Shown here: piece after piece, positions 1 to 7,130 of the stretch | Layout: each line of letters begins with the position of its first letter | Position numbering within the stretch: the stretch's first letter is position 1 | Assembly: GCA_017480265.1 (NCBI GenBank) | Contig: JAFVAZ010000048.1 | Span: 1 to 7,130 of the forward strand | DNA length: 7,130 nucleotides | Reading direction: 5' to 3' | DNA from: Clostridia bacterium | Lineage (GTDB): Bacteria; Bacillota; Clostridia; Oscillospirales; Acutalibacteraceae | Position numbers and translations under genes: made by a program | The notes under the pieces: generated by a model | Told to the model about the DNA's origin: nothing | Database searches by the model: none | The model's input: only the letters and a program-made list of their open reading frames with translations

Positions 1-2368
1 GTGAGCAATTGGCAATAAAGCAAACCGGGAATTCTAAGCCTTTTGATTTATGTATGCTCATTATCCTTACGGCGTTATCAAGCTTAGAGAAAGACGATGC
101 CGCATTCAAATCAAATTTCTGTTCCTTTAGGCGATTTATAAATACAACAAAACTGCCAAGACCTTTGCGCTCATTCGCCTCAAAATTTCTGGCGTATTCT
201 GCTAAAAGTCGTAGATTATTTAGTCTAATCTGCCCCAAAGGCATTGCTTGTACAGTGTTTATATACCCTGAATCTGCATATATATAATTTATCAACTTAT
301 CTGAGCGCATAGTGGCAGCCAATGCTCTCCATTTTTTTAATTTATCTAGGAACAGCTTGGCCCTTTCGTTTATTTTAGAATACTCTAAGAATGCAAAATA
401 TAATGGTAAATCTGGGCTTTGCGCACGCAAAAAAGCTAGATCATCTACACTAAACCCAGCTATAGGGCTCAGTAGCACAGATATCAAAGGAACATCTTGC
501 ACCGGATTATCTATGACATTTAAAAGTGACGTAATCACAGAGACTTCGTTAGTTGAAAAAAATCCTCCGGTATTATCATATATAGTAGGGATCCCGCAAG
601 CCAACATCTCTTTTGCAAATATTTGGGTGTGTTTGTTTGTATTGCGGAGCAAAATGCAAAAATCCCGGAACGTAACGGCTCTAAATCCATCTTTGTCTTT
701 GACCTTGTAGCCTTGTGTTATCATTTTGTATATTTGTGCAGATATATACCTAGCTTCTGCTGCATCTAAGTTTTCGTCGTCATATTTTGTGGAGAGGTCC
801 AGTACTTTCAGTTCTACTGTGGAGTCTTGGCTATTATCTTCAAACACAGCACCCAGCCTAAGTTCTTCTTCTTTTGTATATTCCATTTCACCTATTTCTC
901 TGGACATGATTTTTCTGAAAATGAAGTTTACCATGTCTAAAATTTCTTTGCGACTTCTAAAGTTTCTATCCAAGATAATCTTAGCTGGATATTCGGCAGC
1001 TTTTTCGTCGTACTTTTTGTAACGCTCTTTTCTATCCAAGAAAATTTCCGGCATTGCCTGCCTAAACCTGTAAATACTTTGCTTAACATCGCCAACTGTA
1101 AATAAGTTGGCCTCATCTTTAGATATAGCCTTAAAAATCATGTCCTGGGCTGCGTTTATATCTTGGCATTCATCTATCATGATGTATTTAAATTTCTCAG
1201 AGAGTTCTTTAGCCACTTCTGTACGCTCAAAGTCACTTTGGCTGGGCGAAACCAGCAGTTTGATAGACAAATGCTCAAGATCCCCAAAGTCGCATATCGA
1301 AGATTTTCTCTTTAGTTCCTCTAATTTTTCGTAGAAATCCCTAACTATACAGAAAAGCTCCTTAACTATCGGGAAAAGTCTCTTGGTGTCATCTATGCAA
1401 TCGGAGGCTTTTTCTGCAAATAATCCCTGCAATTCTAGTAAGGTAGATTTAATTTGCTTCCTAATAGACAAAACTTTCAATTTTACGGGATTATCGTGCT
1501 CTCCTGTGATTCTTTTTAAAGTAGACATAGTGAAATTATTAATCTTTTCAGCGATATCGTCCCAGCTTTCACTTTTTAGCGAATCTTTTATCTGCTGTAT
1601 GGCGGAAAGGTCTTGTTCAAATGAAGTTAAATAAGCTGATAACTTTTCTTCTTTAGAGATTAAAGTTTTTGCGCTTATTAGCGCATCTGAGCAATAGCAT
1701 AAAAGACTCTCAGCGTAGTTTAATATTATCTGCCCAAAAGCCGACTTTTCTGCCGGCAAACTAGAATCATACATTTGCAATTTTTCATCGAGCCATTTTT
1801 TAGGGAAAGGATACGACCTGATGAAATCATAGAGAGAGTTTATTATCTCTACAAGTTTTTTATCATTTTTATCGTTGTTAAATATTTCTATTAAATGCAA
1901 AAAAGCTCCCCGAGAGGCTTTATAATTCTCTTCAAATACCTCATTAATGGCATCTTCCCTTAAAAGCGCGATCTCACTACTATCTGCTATCCTAAATTCT
2001 TTAGGTATATCTAATTTGTAAAAATTATCTTTTATAAGGGAACTGCAAAAGCTATGTATAGTACTTATATGTGCGCTAGAGAGTAAAATTTGCTGCCTTT
2101 TCAAAAATGTATCTCCGGGATTTTGCTCTATCAGCTCAGCTAATCGTCTATTTATCCGCTCACGCATTTCTGCAGCAGCTGCCTTTGTAAAAGTTACAAT
2201 CAAGAGTCGGTTAGCTTCACATACATTTTTCTTATCTGTTAATATTTCAATTACCCTTTGCACTAAGACTGCAGTTTTGCCGGAGCCGGCAGCGGCCGAA
2301 ACCAAGACACTCCCGCCTTTAGCTTTTATGGCATCTTTTTGTGCTTTTGTCCATGTGTTTCCGTCCAA
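1..2368 (-). CDS. addA: ATP-dependent helicase/nuclease subunit A, AddA (C-terminus beyond window)
   Basis: AddA is the motor and 3'-strand nuclease subunit of AddAB, which resects double-strand breaks and prepares 3' single-stranded ends for RecA. I translated the reading frame from the start to the window edge and found 789 sense codons with no stop or frameshift. UvrD-type superfamily 1 motifs appear in order: Q-motif (TWTKAQ, residues 5-10); Walker A (AAAGSGKT, 25-32, Lys31); Ia (VTFTKAAAAEM, 58-68); Ib (ISTIHSFC, 101-108); Walker B/II (IDECQDIN, 398-405); III (VGDVKQSIYRFR, 425-436); IV (LDRNFRS, 466-472); V (IHKSKGLEFP, 772-781). AddA proteins are usually about 1150-1250 residues, so roughly the last third is off the left edge, including motif VI and the C-terminal nuclease domain. 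The start is UUG at 2368: it is the only usual start codon after the upstream in-frame stops, it has a good ribosome binding site, and it lies just before the Q-motif. The gene follows addB by 57 bases on the same strand and is probably co-transcribed with it. Motif II departs slightly from the usual DEYQDTN. Confidence 0.97.
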   Translation of the reverse strand, partial: MDGNTWTKAQKDAIKAKGGSVLVSAAAGSGKTAVLVQRVIEILTDKKNVCEANRLLIVTFTKAAAAEMRERINRRLAELIEQNPGDTFLKRQQILLSSAHISTIHSFCSSLIKDNFYKLDIPKEFRIADSSEIALLREDAINEVFEENYKASRGAFLHLIEIFNNDKNDKKLVEIINSLYDFIRSYPFPKKWLDEKLQMYDSSLPAEKSAFGQIILNYAESLLCYCSDALISAKTLISKEEKLSAYLTSFEQDLSAIQQIKDSLKSESWDDIAEKINNFTMSTLKRITGEHDNPVKLKVLSIRKQIKSTLLELQGLFAEKASDCIDDTKRLFPIVKELFCIVRDFYEKLEELKRKSSICDFGDLEHLSIKLLVSPSQSDFERTEVAKELSEKFKYIMIDECQDINAAQDMIFKAISKDEANLFTVGDVKQSIYRFRQAMPEIFLDRKERYKKYDEKAAEYPAKIILDRNFRSRKEILDMVNFIFRKIMSREIGEMEYTKEEELRLGAVFEDNSQDSTVELKVLDLSTKYDDENLDAAEARYISAQIYKMITQGYKVKDKDGFRAVTFRDFCILLRNTNKHTQIFAKEMLACGIPTIYDNTGGFFSTNEVSVITSLLNVIDNPVQDVPLISVLLSPIAGFSVDDLAFLRAQSPDLPLYFAFLEYSKINERAKLFLDKLKKWRALAATMRSDKLINYIYADSGYINTVQAMPLGQIRLNNLRLLAEYARNFEANERKGLGSFVVFINRLKEQKFDLNAASSFSKLDNAVRIMSIHKSKGLEFPVCFIANCS

Positions 2369-2379
2369 GTTATCCCTCT
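2366..2379 (-). promoter_or_regulatory. Ribosome binding site and UUG start of addA
   Basis: Read on the minus strand, AGAGGG (2379-2374) lies five bases before UUG (2368-2366). No ATG, GTG or other TTG occurs in frame between this codon and the in-frame TAA TAA pair upstream, so this site decides the start. UUG starts are generally weaker than AUG, so the choice may lower AddA synthesis relative to AddB. That effect is inference. Confidence 0.75.
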
Positions 2380-2395
2380 TTTTTCTGTTAACTTC

Positions 2396-2411
2396 AAGCC
2401 TTATAAGACTT
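2396..2411 (-). repeat. Small inverted repeat in the addB-addA gap
   Basis: On the minus strand the sequence AAGTCTTATAAGGCTT can fold into a six-pair stem (one G-U pair) with a UAUA loop. It lies between the addB stop and the addA ribosome binding site. No T-run follows it, so it does not look like a terminator. It could be a weak RNA hairpin affecting message stability or addA translation, or it could be chance in AT-rich DNA. Confidence 0.35.
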
Positions 2412-2425
2412 TATTATATTCTGAT

Positions 2426-5400
2426 TTAACCTAAATCCAAAAGATTTTCCACTTCTTCATTTTTTAGGCTTTCCACCGTTACAACCTCATCGTACTCTTC
2501 ATCAAAGGCACACCCCGACTTATAATCGCAATATTCACAAGCGTCATATAAACCTTTGGCAGGTTTAGCAGGGATCGTTCCCTTCTTTAGATTTTCTGCC
2601 ATTTGTACAATCAGATTTTCTATTTTCTGCAGTATTTTTTCCATGAAAGCTACATTTACCAAGGTTTCACTTTTTTGTATCTGCGAATTTTTCACTTTAG
2701 CTGGGATGAACACCCCTCCCGCGTCTTTTTCCATAGCATATATTACTTCCGGAGAATCAATTATAAGTCCGTTCATTTTTAATTTTTTCCCCTTTAGTTT
2801 ATTTAGGTCATCAGTGTTTATATTGCGCTCAGCTGTTACCAATGGCTTTTGTGCCGGCATATACAAGATACCGCAAGGTATGACAGCATTTTTACTCTTG
2901 GGGTTTTTCTCCAGCGCCAGCAGATAAACTAACATCTGCAAATTAAGGCCATACAATATATCAGATAGCCTAAACTCTTTGGCTCCGGTTTTGTAATCAA
3001 CTACCCGGACAAAACTTTTACCATCTTTTTGGTATGTATCTACCCTGTCTATTTTCCCTTCTACCTCTATGTACTCTCCCGAGCTTAGTTTTAACTTTAA
3101 AGCTGGCACTTTGCCGTTTTTACCTATTTTTAACTCAAAATCTGTAGCCTTAAATTCGCTCTGCGATAACCCATCTGCGATATGTAAGATCAAAGGGACG
3201 GAGGTTTTCACTACTCTTGAAAACAGATACTGGAATCGATCTGATTTTGTCTTTAATTCGCCTACTTTTAGCTTAATGTAATCGTTTAAAATCTCTACTA
3301 TTACTTTTTCAATGCGATTTGGCGCGAAGCTTTGGATTTCGCTTGGCTTATATTTTGATAGTATCTTCTCTAAGACAAAGTGCATTAGGCTACCGTATTC
3401 TAGCGAATCGAACTCCACTTTTTTTCTTGGCTTTGCTTTTAATGAATATTTGCAAAAAAATTGAAACGGACACAGATAATAACTTTCTATCTGAGATGCA
3501 GAAAGCTTCAAGTCGCCTTTAAACAAAAGGCCCGCACTTTGCTGATCTTCAAAGGCCACTGTTTTTTTGGAGGCAACTTTTTTCAATAATTTTACTCTTT
3601 CTTTGGTTTCTGCATCGTTTTCAAAGTATCTTTTCAAAGTATTTGAAAATCGGGAACCTTCCCTAAAATGCTTAGAAAGCACCTCAAAAGCCGGCTCCTT
3701 TGCCCAGACCTCATCATATTCGTCAAAGGATTTTTCGTCTTGGATGCTGATATTTCCAAAGATTTTTTCAAGCTCCTTAACTATCTCAGAGGGGTAGTTC
3801 ACTTCTCCTGATAATGTGGAATTTGTAAATGAAACAAACAGCTTTTCTTTGGCCAAAGTCACAGCCTTGTAGCTAAGAAACCTTTCATTGAGCGAAAGTC
3901 CCTCCAAAGAATCGTAAAGATTAAGCCCCAGCTCTAAGAGTTGACACCTTTCGTCATCGGAGAAAACTCCGGCTGTCGCAGGGAACCTTGGGAACTCTCC
4001 TTCGTTGGCACCAAGCAAAAATACCACTTTTTTATCATCCGGTCGGATCCTATCGGCTACTCCAAAGGTTACTTCATCTAGCTTTGCTGGGATCTTGCCT
4101 ATATCGCTTAATTTTAGTACTATTTTCAAAAGTTGATGATACTTATCCAGAGTGATTTTTTCCCCCGATAGCAGCAACGCCATTTCTTCAAAAATATCTA
4201 TCATTTTCTCCCAGACTTCCACTTGTTCTGCAGCTAATTCAATTTCTCCTGCTTTGAGTAAATTTTCTGAATATGCATTTATTTTTTTCCGCAAATTAAC
4301 TTTCTCTAAAAAATAGTATATCTCTTCTGTCATTTCTTTTCCGTCTTTTGCACTTTTTAGTTTTTTGGCAAAAGCTAAAAGAGGGGCCATTATTTTTTCT
4401 CTAAGGATATTGAGCTTTTCCAGATTTTCGGTATCTTCATCTGTCATTTGTCCACTGAGCCCGCGTGGATTTTCGGTAAAAGGTCCCAGCCATTGTTTTT
4501 TATCTATACCCCAAAGCAAAACATAATTCTCTAAATTAAAAATATCGTCATTGTCGAAATCTAATAGCCCTATTTTTAGAAGTCTAAAAATATCAGTCGA
4601 TTGGAAATTCCCTTTTACGGTGCCTATTAGGCTTGTTAAAAATGTTATTAATATTTTCGATTCTATCGATTCTTTTTTATCGTAGAAAAGAGGTATCTTA
4701 TATTTTTTAAAGTAGGCATCTATTATCCCGTCGTAGAGCTGCTCATTCCTAGAGATTATAAAAAAATCTCTATACCTATAATCTTTTTTTTCTACTAGCT
4801 TCCTTATATTTTTAGCCACAAACTCAACTTCATCATATCTATTTTTAGCATTATATATTTCTATTGCTTGGCATTTACTTAGGTTTGTGCCAAGTTTTTT
4901 TGCACGTAAGAAGTTTTTTTCCATCAAGCTGAGCTCTTCATTGGCGCGATAATTTTTCTGCAAAACTATAGGAGGGTTTACCTTTACGGTATTTTTCTTA
5001 GCAATATCAAGTACCTTCCTTATGTGTTTATTTACCGGCTCAAATAAGTCTACGGATTTTTCATTTGGCTCAGAGAAATTTACTTTATCTGTGCAAAACG
5101 TGATGAAACAATCTCTAGAATATTTCAAAAAATATCCTAAAAACAACAGCTGCTGAGGAGTAAAGCCATCAAACGAATCTATAAATATTGTATAATCTTG
5201 AAAAAGTCCCTCTTGGCTACACAATCTATATGCATAAGTTATTTCGTCTACGGGATCTATAAATTTTCCTTCCAGCAACTCATTATATTTATTCAAGATC
5301 AATTGAGTATCGCCCAACTTTGCACTTAGAGTTTTGTCAGGTGCCATACTCTTGATTTTAGCAATTTCAGTATTATCTATATTGCACATCTTGAATTCAT

Positions 5401-5773
5401 CATTTGCAGATAGCATAACGGAAACAAATTCACTATTAGTAGCAGCCGATTTGTATATTTTTAGTTTATCTTTTACAGAATCTATAGCTATATTCATTAA
5501 AATAGCTTTATGAGAATCGCTCAAGACCTTTCCACAAGGTTTGCCTGCCTTCTTGAAGATATACTCCGATAATTTCCGGAAACTCATAATCGATATTTTA
5601 TCGTACAGTGCTTCCCCCAAAAGCTGCAAAATAGCCCGCTCTGTTTCAAAAGAATACTGTTCCGGTATTATAAGCAGCAGTTTATCAAGTCCGTGATCTA
5701 TTTTCTCTTTTATTATGTTCCTTATAGTATGTGTTTTGCCAAATCCTGATCTTCCTAATATTAATTGTAACAT
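2426..5773 (-). CDS. addB: ATP-dependent helicase/nuclease subunit B, AddB
   Basis: AddB is the partner of AddA. In the characterised family its helicase-like fold is largely inactive and scans for the Chi recombination signal, while its C-terminal nuclease cuts the 5'-ended strand. This protein has 1115 residues and looks complete; the B. subtilis protein is about 1166. The N-terminus carries a Walker A motif (GRSGFGKT, residues 7-14), then the family signatures IPEQYSFETER (36-46) and FIDSFDGFTPQQ (197-208), and a LLGANEGEFPRFP segment near 586-598. The C-terminal PD-(D/E)XK nuclease domain includes GKIDRVD (Asp909) and VVDYKTG (Asp926, Lys928). Four cysteines match the iron-sulfur staple of AddB: Cys768 in the YLCPF motif, then Cys1079, Cys1082 and Cys1088 with C-x2-C-x5-C spacing. 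An extra Cys774 lies six residues after the first. The ATG start at 5773 is preceded by AGGGG (5783-5779) with a five-base spacer. It is the first gene of the addB-addA unit. Confidence 0.97.
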   Translation of the reverse strand: MLQLILGRSGFGKTHTIRNIIKEKIDHGLDKLLLIIPEQYSFETERAILQLLGEALYDKISIMSFRKLSEYIFKKAGKPCGKVLSDSHKAILMNIAIDSVKDKLKIYKSAATNSEFVSVMLSANDEFKMCNIDNTEIAKIKSMAPDKTLSAKLGDTQLILNKYNELLEGKFIDPVDEITYAYRLCSQEGLFQDYTIFIDSFDGFTPQQLLFLGYFLKYSRDCFITFCTDKVNFSEPNEKSVDLFEPVNKHIRKVLDIAKKNTVKVNPPIVLQKNYRANEELSLMEKNFLRAKKLGTNLSKCQAIEIYNAKNRYDEVEFVAKNIRKLVEKKDYRYRDFFIISRNEQLYDGIIDAYFKKYKIPLFYDKKESIESKILITFLTSLIGTVKGNFQSTDIFRLLKIGLLDFDNDDIFNLENYVLLWGIDKKQWLGPFTENPRGLSGQMTDEDTENLEKLNILREKIMAPLLAFAKKLKSAKDGKEMTEEIYYFLEKVNLRKKINAYSENLLKAGEIELAAEQVEVWEKMIDIFEEMALLLSGEKITLDKYHQLLKIVLKLSDIGKIPAKLDEVTFGVADRIRPDDKKVVFLLGANEGEFPRFPATAGVFSDDERCQLLELGLNLYDSLEGLSLNERFLSYKAVTLAKEKLFVSFTNSTLSGEVNYPSEIVKELEKIFGNISIQDEKSFDEYDEVWAKEPAFEVLSKHFREGSRFSNTLKRYFENDAETKERVKLLKKVASKKTVAFEDQQSAGLLFKGDLKLSASQIESYYLCPFQFFCKYSLKAKPRKKVEFDSLEYGSLMHFVLEKILSKYKPSEIQSFAPNRIEKVIVEILNDYIKLKVGELKTKSDRFQYLFSRVVKTSVPLILHIADGLSQSEFKATDFELKIGKNGKVPALKLKLSSGEYIEVEGKIDRVDTYQKDGKSFVRVVDYKTGAKEFRLSDILYGLNLQMLVYLLALEKNPKSKNAVIPCGILYMPAQKPLVTAERNINTDDLNKLKGKKLKMNGLIIDSPEVIYAMEKDAGGVFIPAKVKNSQIQKSETLVNVAFMEKILQKIENLIVQMAENLKKGTIPAKPAKGLYDACEYCDYKSGCAFDEEYDEVVTVESLKNEEVENLLDLG

Positions 5774-5800
5774 CGATGCCCCTATTATTTTTTTATCTAT

Positions 5801-5830
5801 ATTATATCATGCGCATATTAAAAATGAAAA
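5801..5830 (-). promoter_or_regulatory. Probable sigma-A-type promoter of addB-addA
   Basis: On the minus strand a perfect -10 box TATAAT (5806-5801) is preceded by the extended -10 element TG plus one base (5809-5807). A partial -35 box TTTTCA (5830-5825, four of six bases matching TTGACA) lies 18 bases upstream. Transcription would begin near 5794, giving a leader of about 20 bases before the addB start, just enough for the AGGGG ribosome binding site. The call rests on consensus match and position only. Confidence 0.7.
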
Positions 5831-5948
5831 TGCTCACAAAAATGAAAGCGAAAGAGACACAAGGAATCCTGCAGATTTAGAATGCCTTGGTTTTTATCAT
5901 TTTTATGTAATTAAACGAAATGCACAGAAAAATCGAGGAGAGAATAGA

Positions 5949-5984
5949 ATGATTTTATTAGTGTGCTTTTTGCTAAATAGATAA
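5949..5984 (+). CDS. Possible 11-residue hydrophobic mini-ORF
   Basis: ATG at 5949 opens a frame encoding MILLVCFLLNR and ends at TAA (5982-5984). A strong Shine-Dalgarno sequence, GAGGAG (5935-5940), lies eight bases before the ATG, unusually good for a chance ORF in AT-rich DNA. I see no convincing promoter upstream; TTGGTT (5887-5892) followed 17 bases later by ATTAAA is weak. The frame ends about 80 bases before the probable glmS promoter, so it would belong to a different or longer transcript. It may be a leader peptide, a relic of a decayed gene start, or chance. No function is assigned. Confidence 0.2.
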   Translation: MILLVCFLLNR

Positions 5985-6067
5985 ATCCCCATATCGTAAA
6001 TATAAATTCATCTTTTTCCTTGTTCAAGTTATAGATCTTTGTGCCTTTGTATTCTTTAGAAAGCGGC

Positions 6068-6096
6068 TTGCTAAAACGCGAAACATGTGATAAAAT
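6068..6096 (+). promoter_or_regulatory. Probable glmS promoter
   Basis: A -35 box TTGCTA (6068-6073, four of six matches) and a -10 box TAAAAT (6091-6096, five of six) are separated by exactly 17 bases. An extended -10 TG plus one base (6088-6090) precedes the -10 box. Transcription would start near 6103 and give a leader of about 88 bases before the glmS ATG. A second -10-like hexamer TATAAA (6158-6163) lies closer to the gene but has no acceptable -35 partner, so it is the weaker candidate. Confidence 0.6.
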
Positions 6097-6110
6097 ACAA
6101 AAATACATGT
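6083..6110. promoter_or_regulatory. Paired ACATGT palindromes flanking the glmS -10 box (candidate operator)
   Basis: The perfect palindrome ACATGT occurs at 6083-6088 and 6105-6110, with the second inside the 8-base palindrome TACATGTA (6104-6111). Start-to-start spacing is 22 bases, about two helical turns, so both copies face the same side of the DNA. The first overlaps the extended -10 element and the second sits at the predicted start of transcription, a placement typical of repressor sites. No regulator can be named, and chance in AT-rich DNA is not excluded. Confidence 0.35.
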
Positions 6111-6190
6111 AAAAAACATTTATTGCATTTCACTTATTTTAAGATTCCATAACAATGTATAAATGTAGATTTTGATTTGGAGGTTTTTTT

Positions 6191-7130
6191 ATGTGTGGAA
6201 TAGTGGGATATATAGGCAAGCAAAAGGCCGTACCTGTCTTGCTTGATAGCCTGGAAAAGCTAGAATATAGAGGTTATGATTCTGCAGGTATTGCAGTTTA
6301 TAATAATGAAAAAATAGAAGTGATAAAAGATATCAAAAAAGTAGCTGAATTGAGAAAGGATATCGCTAAAAAAAATATAAACTCAAAGATAGGCATAGGC
6401 CACACTAGGTGGGCTACCCACGGCAAGCCTACTATAGAAAATGCGCACCCGCATTCAAGTTGCGATGGTAAATTTGCAATCGTACATAATGGGATTATAG
6501 AAAACTACATTCCGATTAAAGAAAAATTAATATCAAACGGGCTAACCTTTTACTCTGACACCGATACAGAGGTTATAGTTAATTTGCTTTGCTTTTATAA
6601 AAAAGAATTTCCGGATGCAAGTTTTTTTGATGTTGTAAAAAAGGTGTTAAGCGAGATTGAGGGCTCTTATGCATTGGCAATTATGTACCAAGATGAACCG
6701 GATAAATTAATTGTAGCTAAAAAGAACAGCCCCTTAATTATAGGTATTGCAGAAGGCGAGACGTTTATAGCATCTGATGTGGTGGCGATAGTTTCAAATA
6801 CAAAAGAAATTGTTAGACTTGATGACGGAGAGCTGGCGATTATAAAGCCTGGCTGCATAGAGTATTTTAACGATAATTTTGAAAAAATCCACAAATGTTC
6901 AGAGTTTATAGATTGGACGATATCCACGGCAGAAAAAGGTGGCTATGCCCACTTTATGCTAAAAGAAATAATGGAACAGCCTAAAGCTGCACGGGCAACA
7001 ATATGCCCAAGAATAATCGATGAGCAAATTTGCATACCGCACTTAGATTTTTCTAAAGATTACATAGAAAATATAGGGAAAATCTGGATCATAGGTTGTG
7101 GGTCGGCTTACCACGTGGGGCGTGTTGCTA
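6191..7130 (+). CDS. glmS: Glutamine--fructose-6-phosphate aminotransferase (isomerizing), GlmS (C-terminus beyond window)
   Basis: GlmS is a cytoplasmic enzyme that makes glucosamine-6-phosphate from fructose-6-phosphate and glutamine, the entry step to UDP-GlcNAc and peptidoglycan synthesis. The visible 313 codons cover the N-terminal class II glutamine amidotransferase domain (about residues 2-220) and the first few residues of the first SIS domain. Cys2 directly follows the initiator Met and becomes the N-terminal nucleophile after Met removal. Other signatures are EYRGYDSAG (25-33), GHTRWATHG (70-78), the oxyanion-hole HNG (99-101), SDTDTEV (122-128), HFMLKEIMEQP in the linker, and GCGSAYHVG (302-310) at the start of the SIS fold. 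The family is about 600-610 residues, so roughly half is off the right edge. The ATG has a textbook GGAGG (6179-6183) seven bases upstream, and the Cys2 position fixes the start. The gene diverges from addB-addA. The frame is uninterrupted. Confidence 0.98.
   Translation, partial: MCGIVGYIGKQKAVPVLLDSLEKLEYRGYDSAGIAVYNNEKIEVIKDIKKVAELRKDIAKKNINSKIGIGHTRWATHGKPTIENAHPHSSCDGKFAIVHNGIIENYIPIKEKLISNGLTFYSDTDTEVIVNLLCFYKKEFPDASFFDVVKKVLSEIEGSYALAIMYQDEPDKLIVAKKNSPLIIGIAEGETFIASDVVAIVSNTKEIVRLDDGELAIIKPGCIEYFNDNFEKIHKCSEFIDWTISTAEKGGYAHFMLKEIMEQPKAARATICPRIIDEQICIPHLDFSKDYIENIGKIWIIGCGSAYHVGRVA

Larger units (their letters stand above)
5774..6190. other. Divergent intergenic region between addB and glmS
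   Basis: These 417 bases are very AT-rich and hold no gene I would call with confidence. The left end contains the addB ribosome binding site and promoter. The middle (about 5835-6055) has no recognisable RNA gene, repeat array, terminator or mobile element, only a 12-codon mini-ORF at 5949-5984. The right part contains the probable glmS promoter, two ACATGT palindromes and an AU-rich leader of about 90 bases. An 8-base complementary pair, ACATTTAT (6116-6123) and ATAAATGT (6159-6166), could form a weak stem in the leader. A 21-base imperfect hairpin (6055-6075) overlaps the -35 region but has no T-run on either strand. Confidence 0.6.

Noticed and set aside
9..1634. Several plus-strand open frames of 75-132 codons.
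   Set aside because: They lie antisense to addA, whose frame is intact and carries all the expected helicase motifs. Their low-complexity Ser/Phe-rich products are typical of antisense shadows.
2556..3797. Four plus-strand open frames of 67-123 codons.
   Set aside because: They are antisense to the addB nuclease region, which has a conserved protein sequence. No independent start signals or family features were seen.
5715..5984. An 89-codon plus-strand frame running from inside addB into the intergenic region.
   Set aside because: Its first part is antisense to the conserved Walker A region of addB and it lacks a ribosome binding site at its start. Only its last 12 codons, which have their own strong Shine-Dalgarno sequence, are kept as a low-confidence mini-ORF.
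6055..6075. An imperfect 21-base hairpin that might be a terminator.
   Set aside because: The stem is only five plus three pairs around a mismatch, with a three-base loop and no T-run on either side. It overlaps the -35 box of the glmS promoter.
5911..6108. A 65-codon minus-strand frame in the intergenic region, rich in Lys and aromatic residues.
   Set aside because: It has no ribosome binding site before its ATG (AAATGTTTTTTAC), overlaps the probable glmS promoter on the other strand, and resembles no family I know. In AT-rich DNA such a frame is likely chance.
6158..6163. TATAAA as the main -10 box of glmS.
   Set aside because: At 16-18 bases upstream there is only an AT-rich stretch with no more than two or three matches to TTGACA. 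The site at 6068-6096 is better in all elements.
6667..6927. An 86-codon minus-strand frame.
   Set aside because: It lies wholly antisense to the conserved glutaminase domain of glmS.
1..7130. CRISPR arrays, tRNA or rRNA genes, insertion sequences or phage genes.
   Set aside because: No regularly spaced repeats, cloverleaf-like sequence, transposase motifs or terminal inverted repeats were seen. Almost all the sequence outside 5774-6190 is conserved coding DNA.

Overview
The window is AT-rich, low-GC DNA holding three genes in two divergent units. The minus strand carries addB followed by addA, the two subunits of the AddAB helicase-nuclease. The plus strand carries the first half of glmS, the glucosamine-6-phosphate synthase gene. 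Three things point to a Clostridia-like member of the Bacillota (Firmicutes): the AddAB type of recombination enzyme, the addB-addA gene order, and strong GGAGG-type ribosome binding sites next to AT-rich promoters. This placement is inferred from gene family, order and base composition; nothing here fixes genus or species.

Layout. Positions 1-2368 (minus) are the first 789 codons of addA; the gene runs off the left edge just after helicase motif V. Positions 2369-2425 are a short intercistronic gap with a small hairpin and the ribosome binding site that sets a UUG start for addA. Positions 2426-5773 (minus) are a complete addB of 1115 codons. Positions 5774-6190 are a 417-base divergent intergenic region. 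It holds an extended -10 promoter firing left into addB, a 12-codon mini-ORF with a strong Shine-Dalgarno sequence, and a good extended -10 promoter firing right toward glmS, flanked by two copies of the palindrome ACATGT. Positions 6191-7130 (plus) are the first 313 codons of glmS, covering the whole glutaminase domain and the start of the first sugar isomerase (SIS) domain.

How the genes work. AddA and AddB form one complex that processes double-strand DNA ends for RecA-dependent repair, so co-transcription from the addB promoter makes sense. GlmS makes glucosamine-6-phosphate, the first committed precursor of peptidoglycan amino sugars. It has no known functional link to AddAB, and the two units appear only to share a divergent intergenic region.

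I found no convincing new multi-gene system. The most unusual signals are regulatory: the paired ACATGT sites around the glmS promoter, and the apparent absence of the glmS ribozyme that many Gram-positive bacteria carry upstream of this gene.
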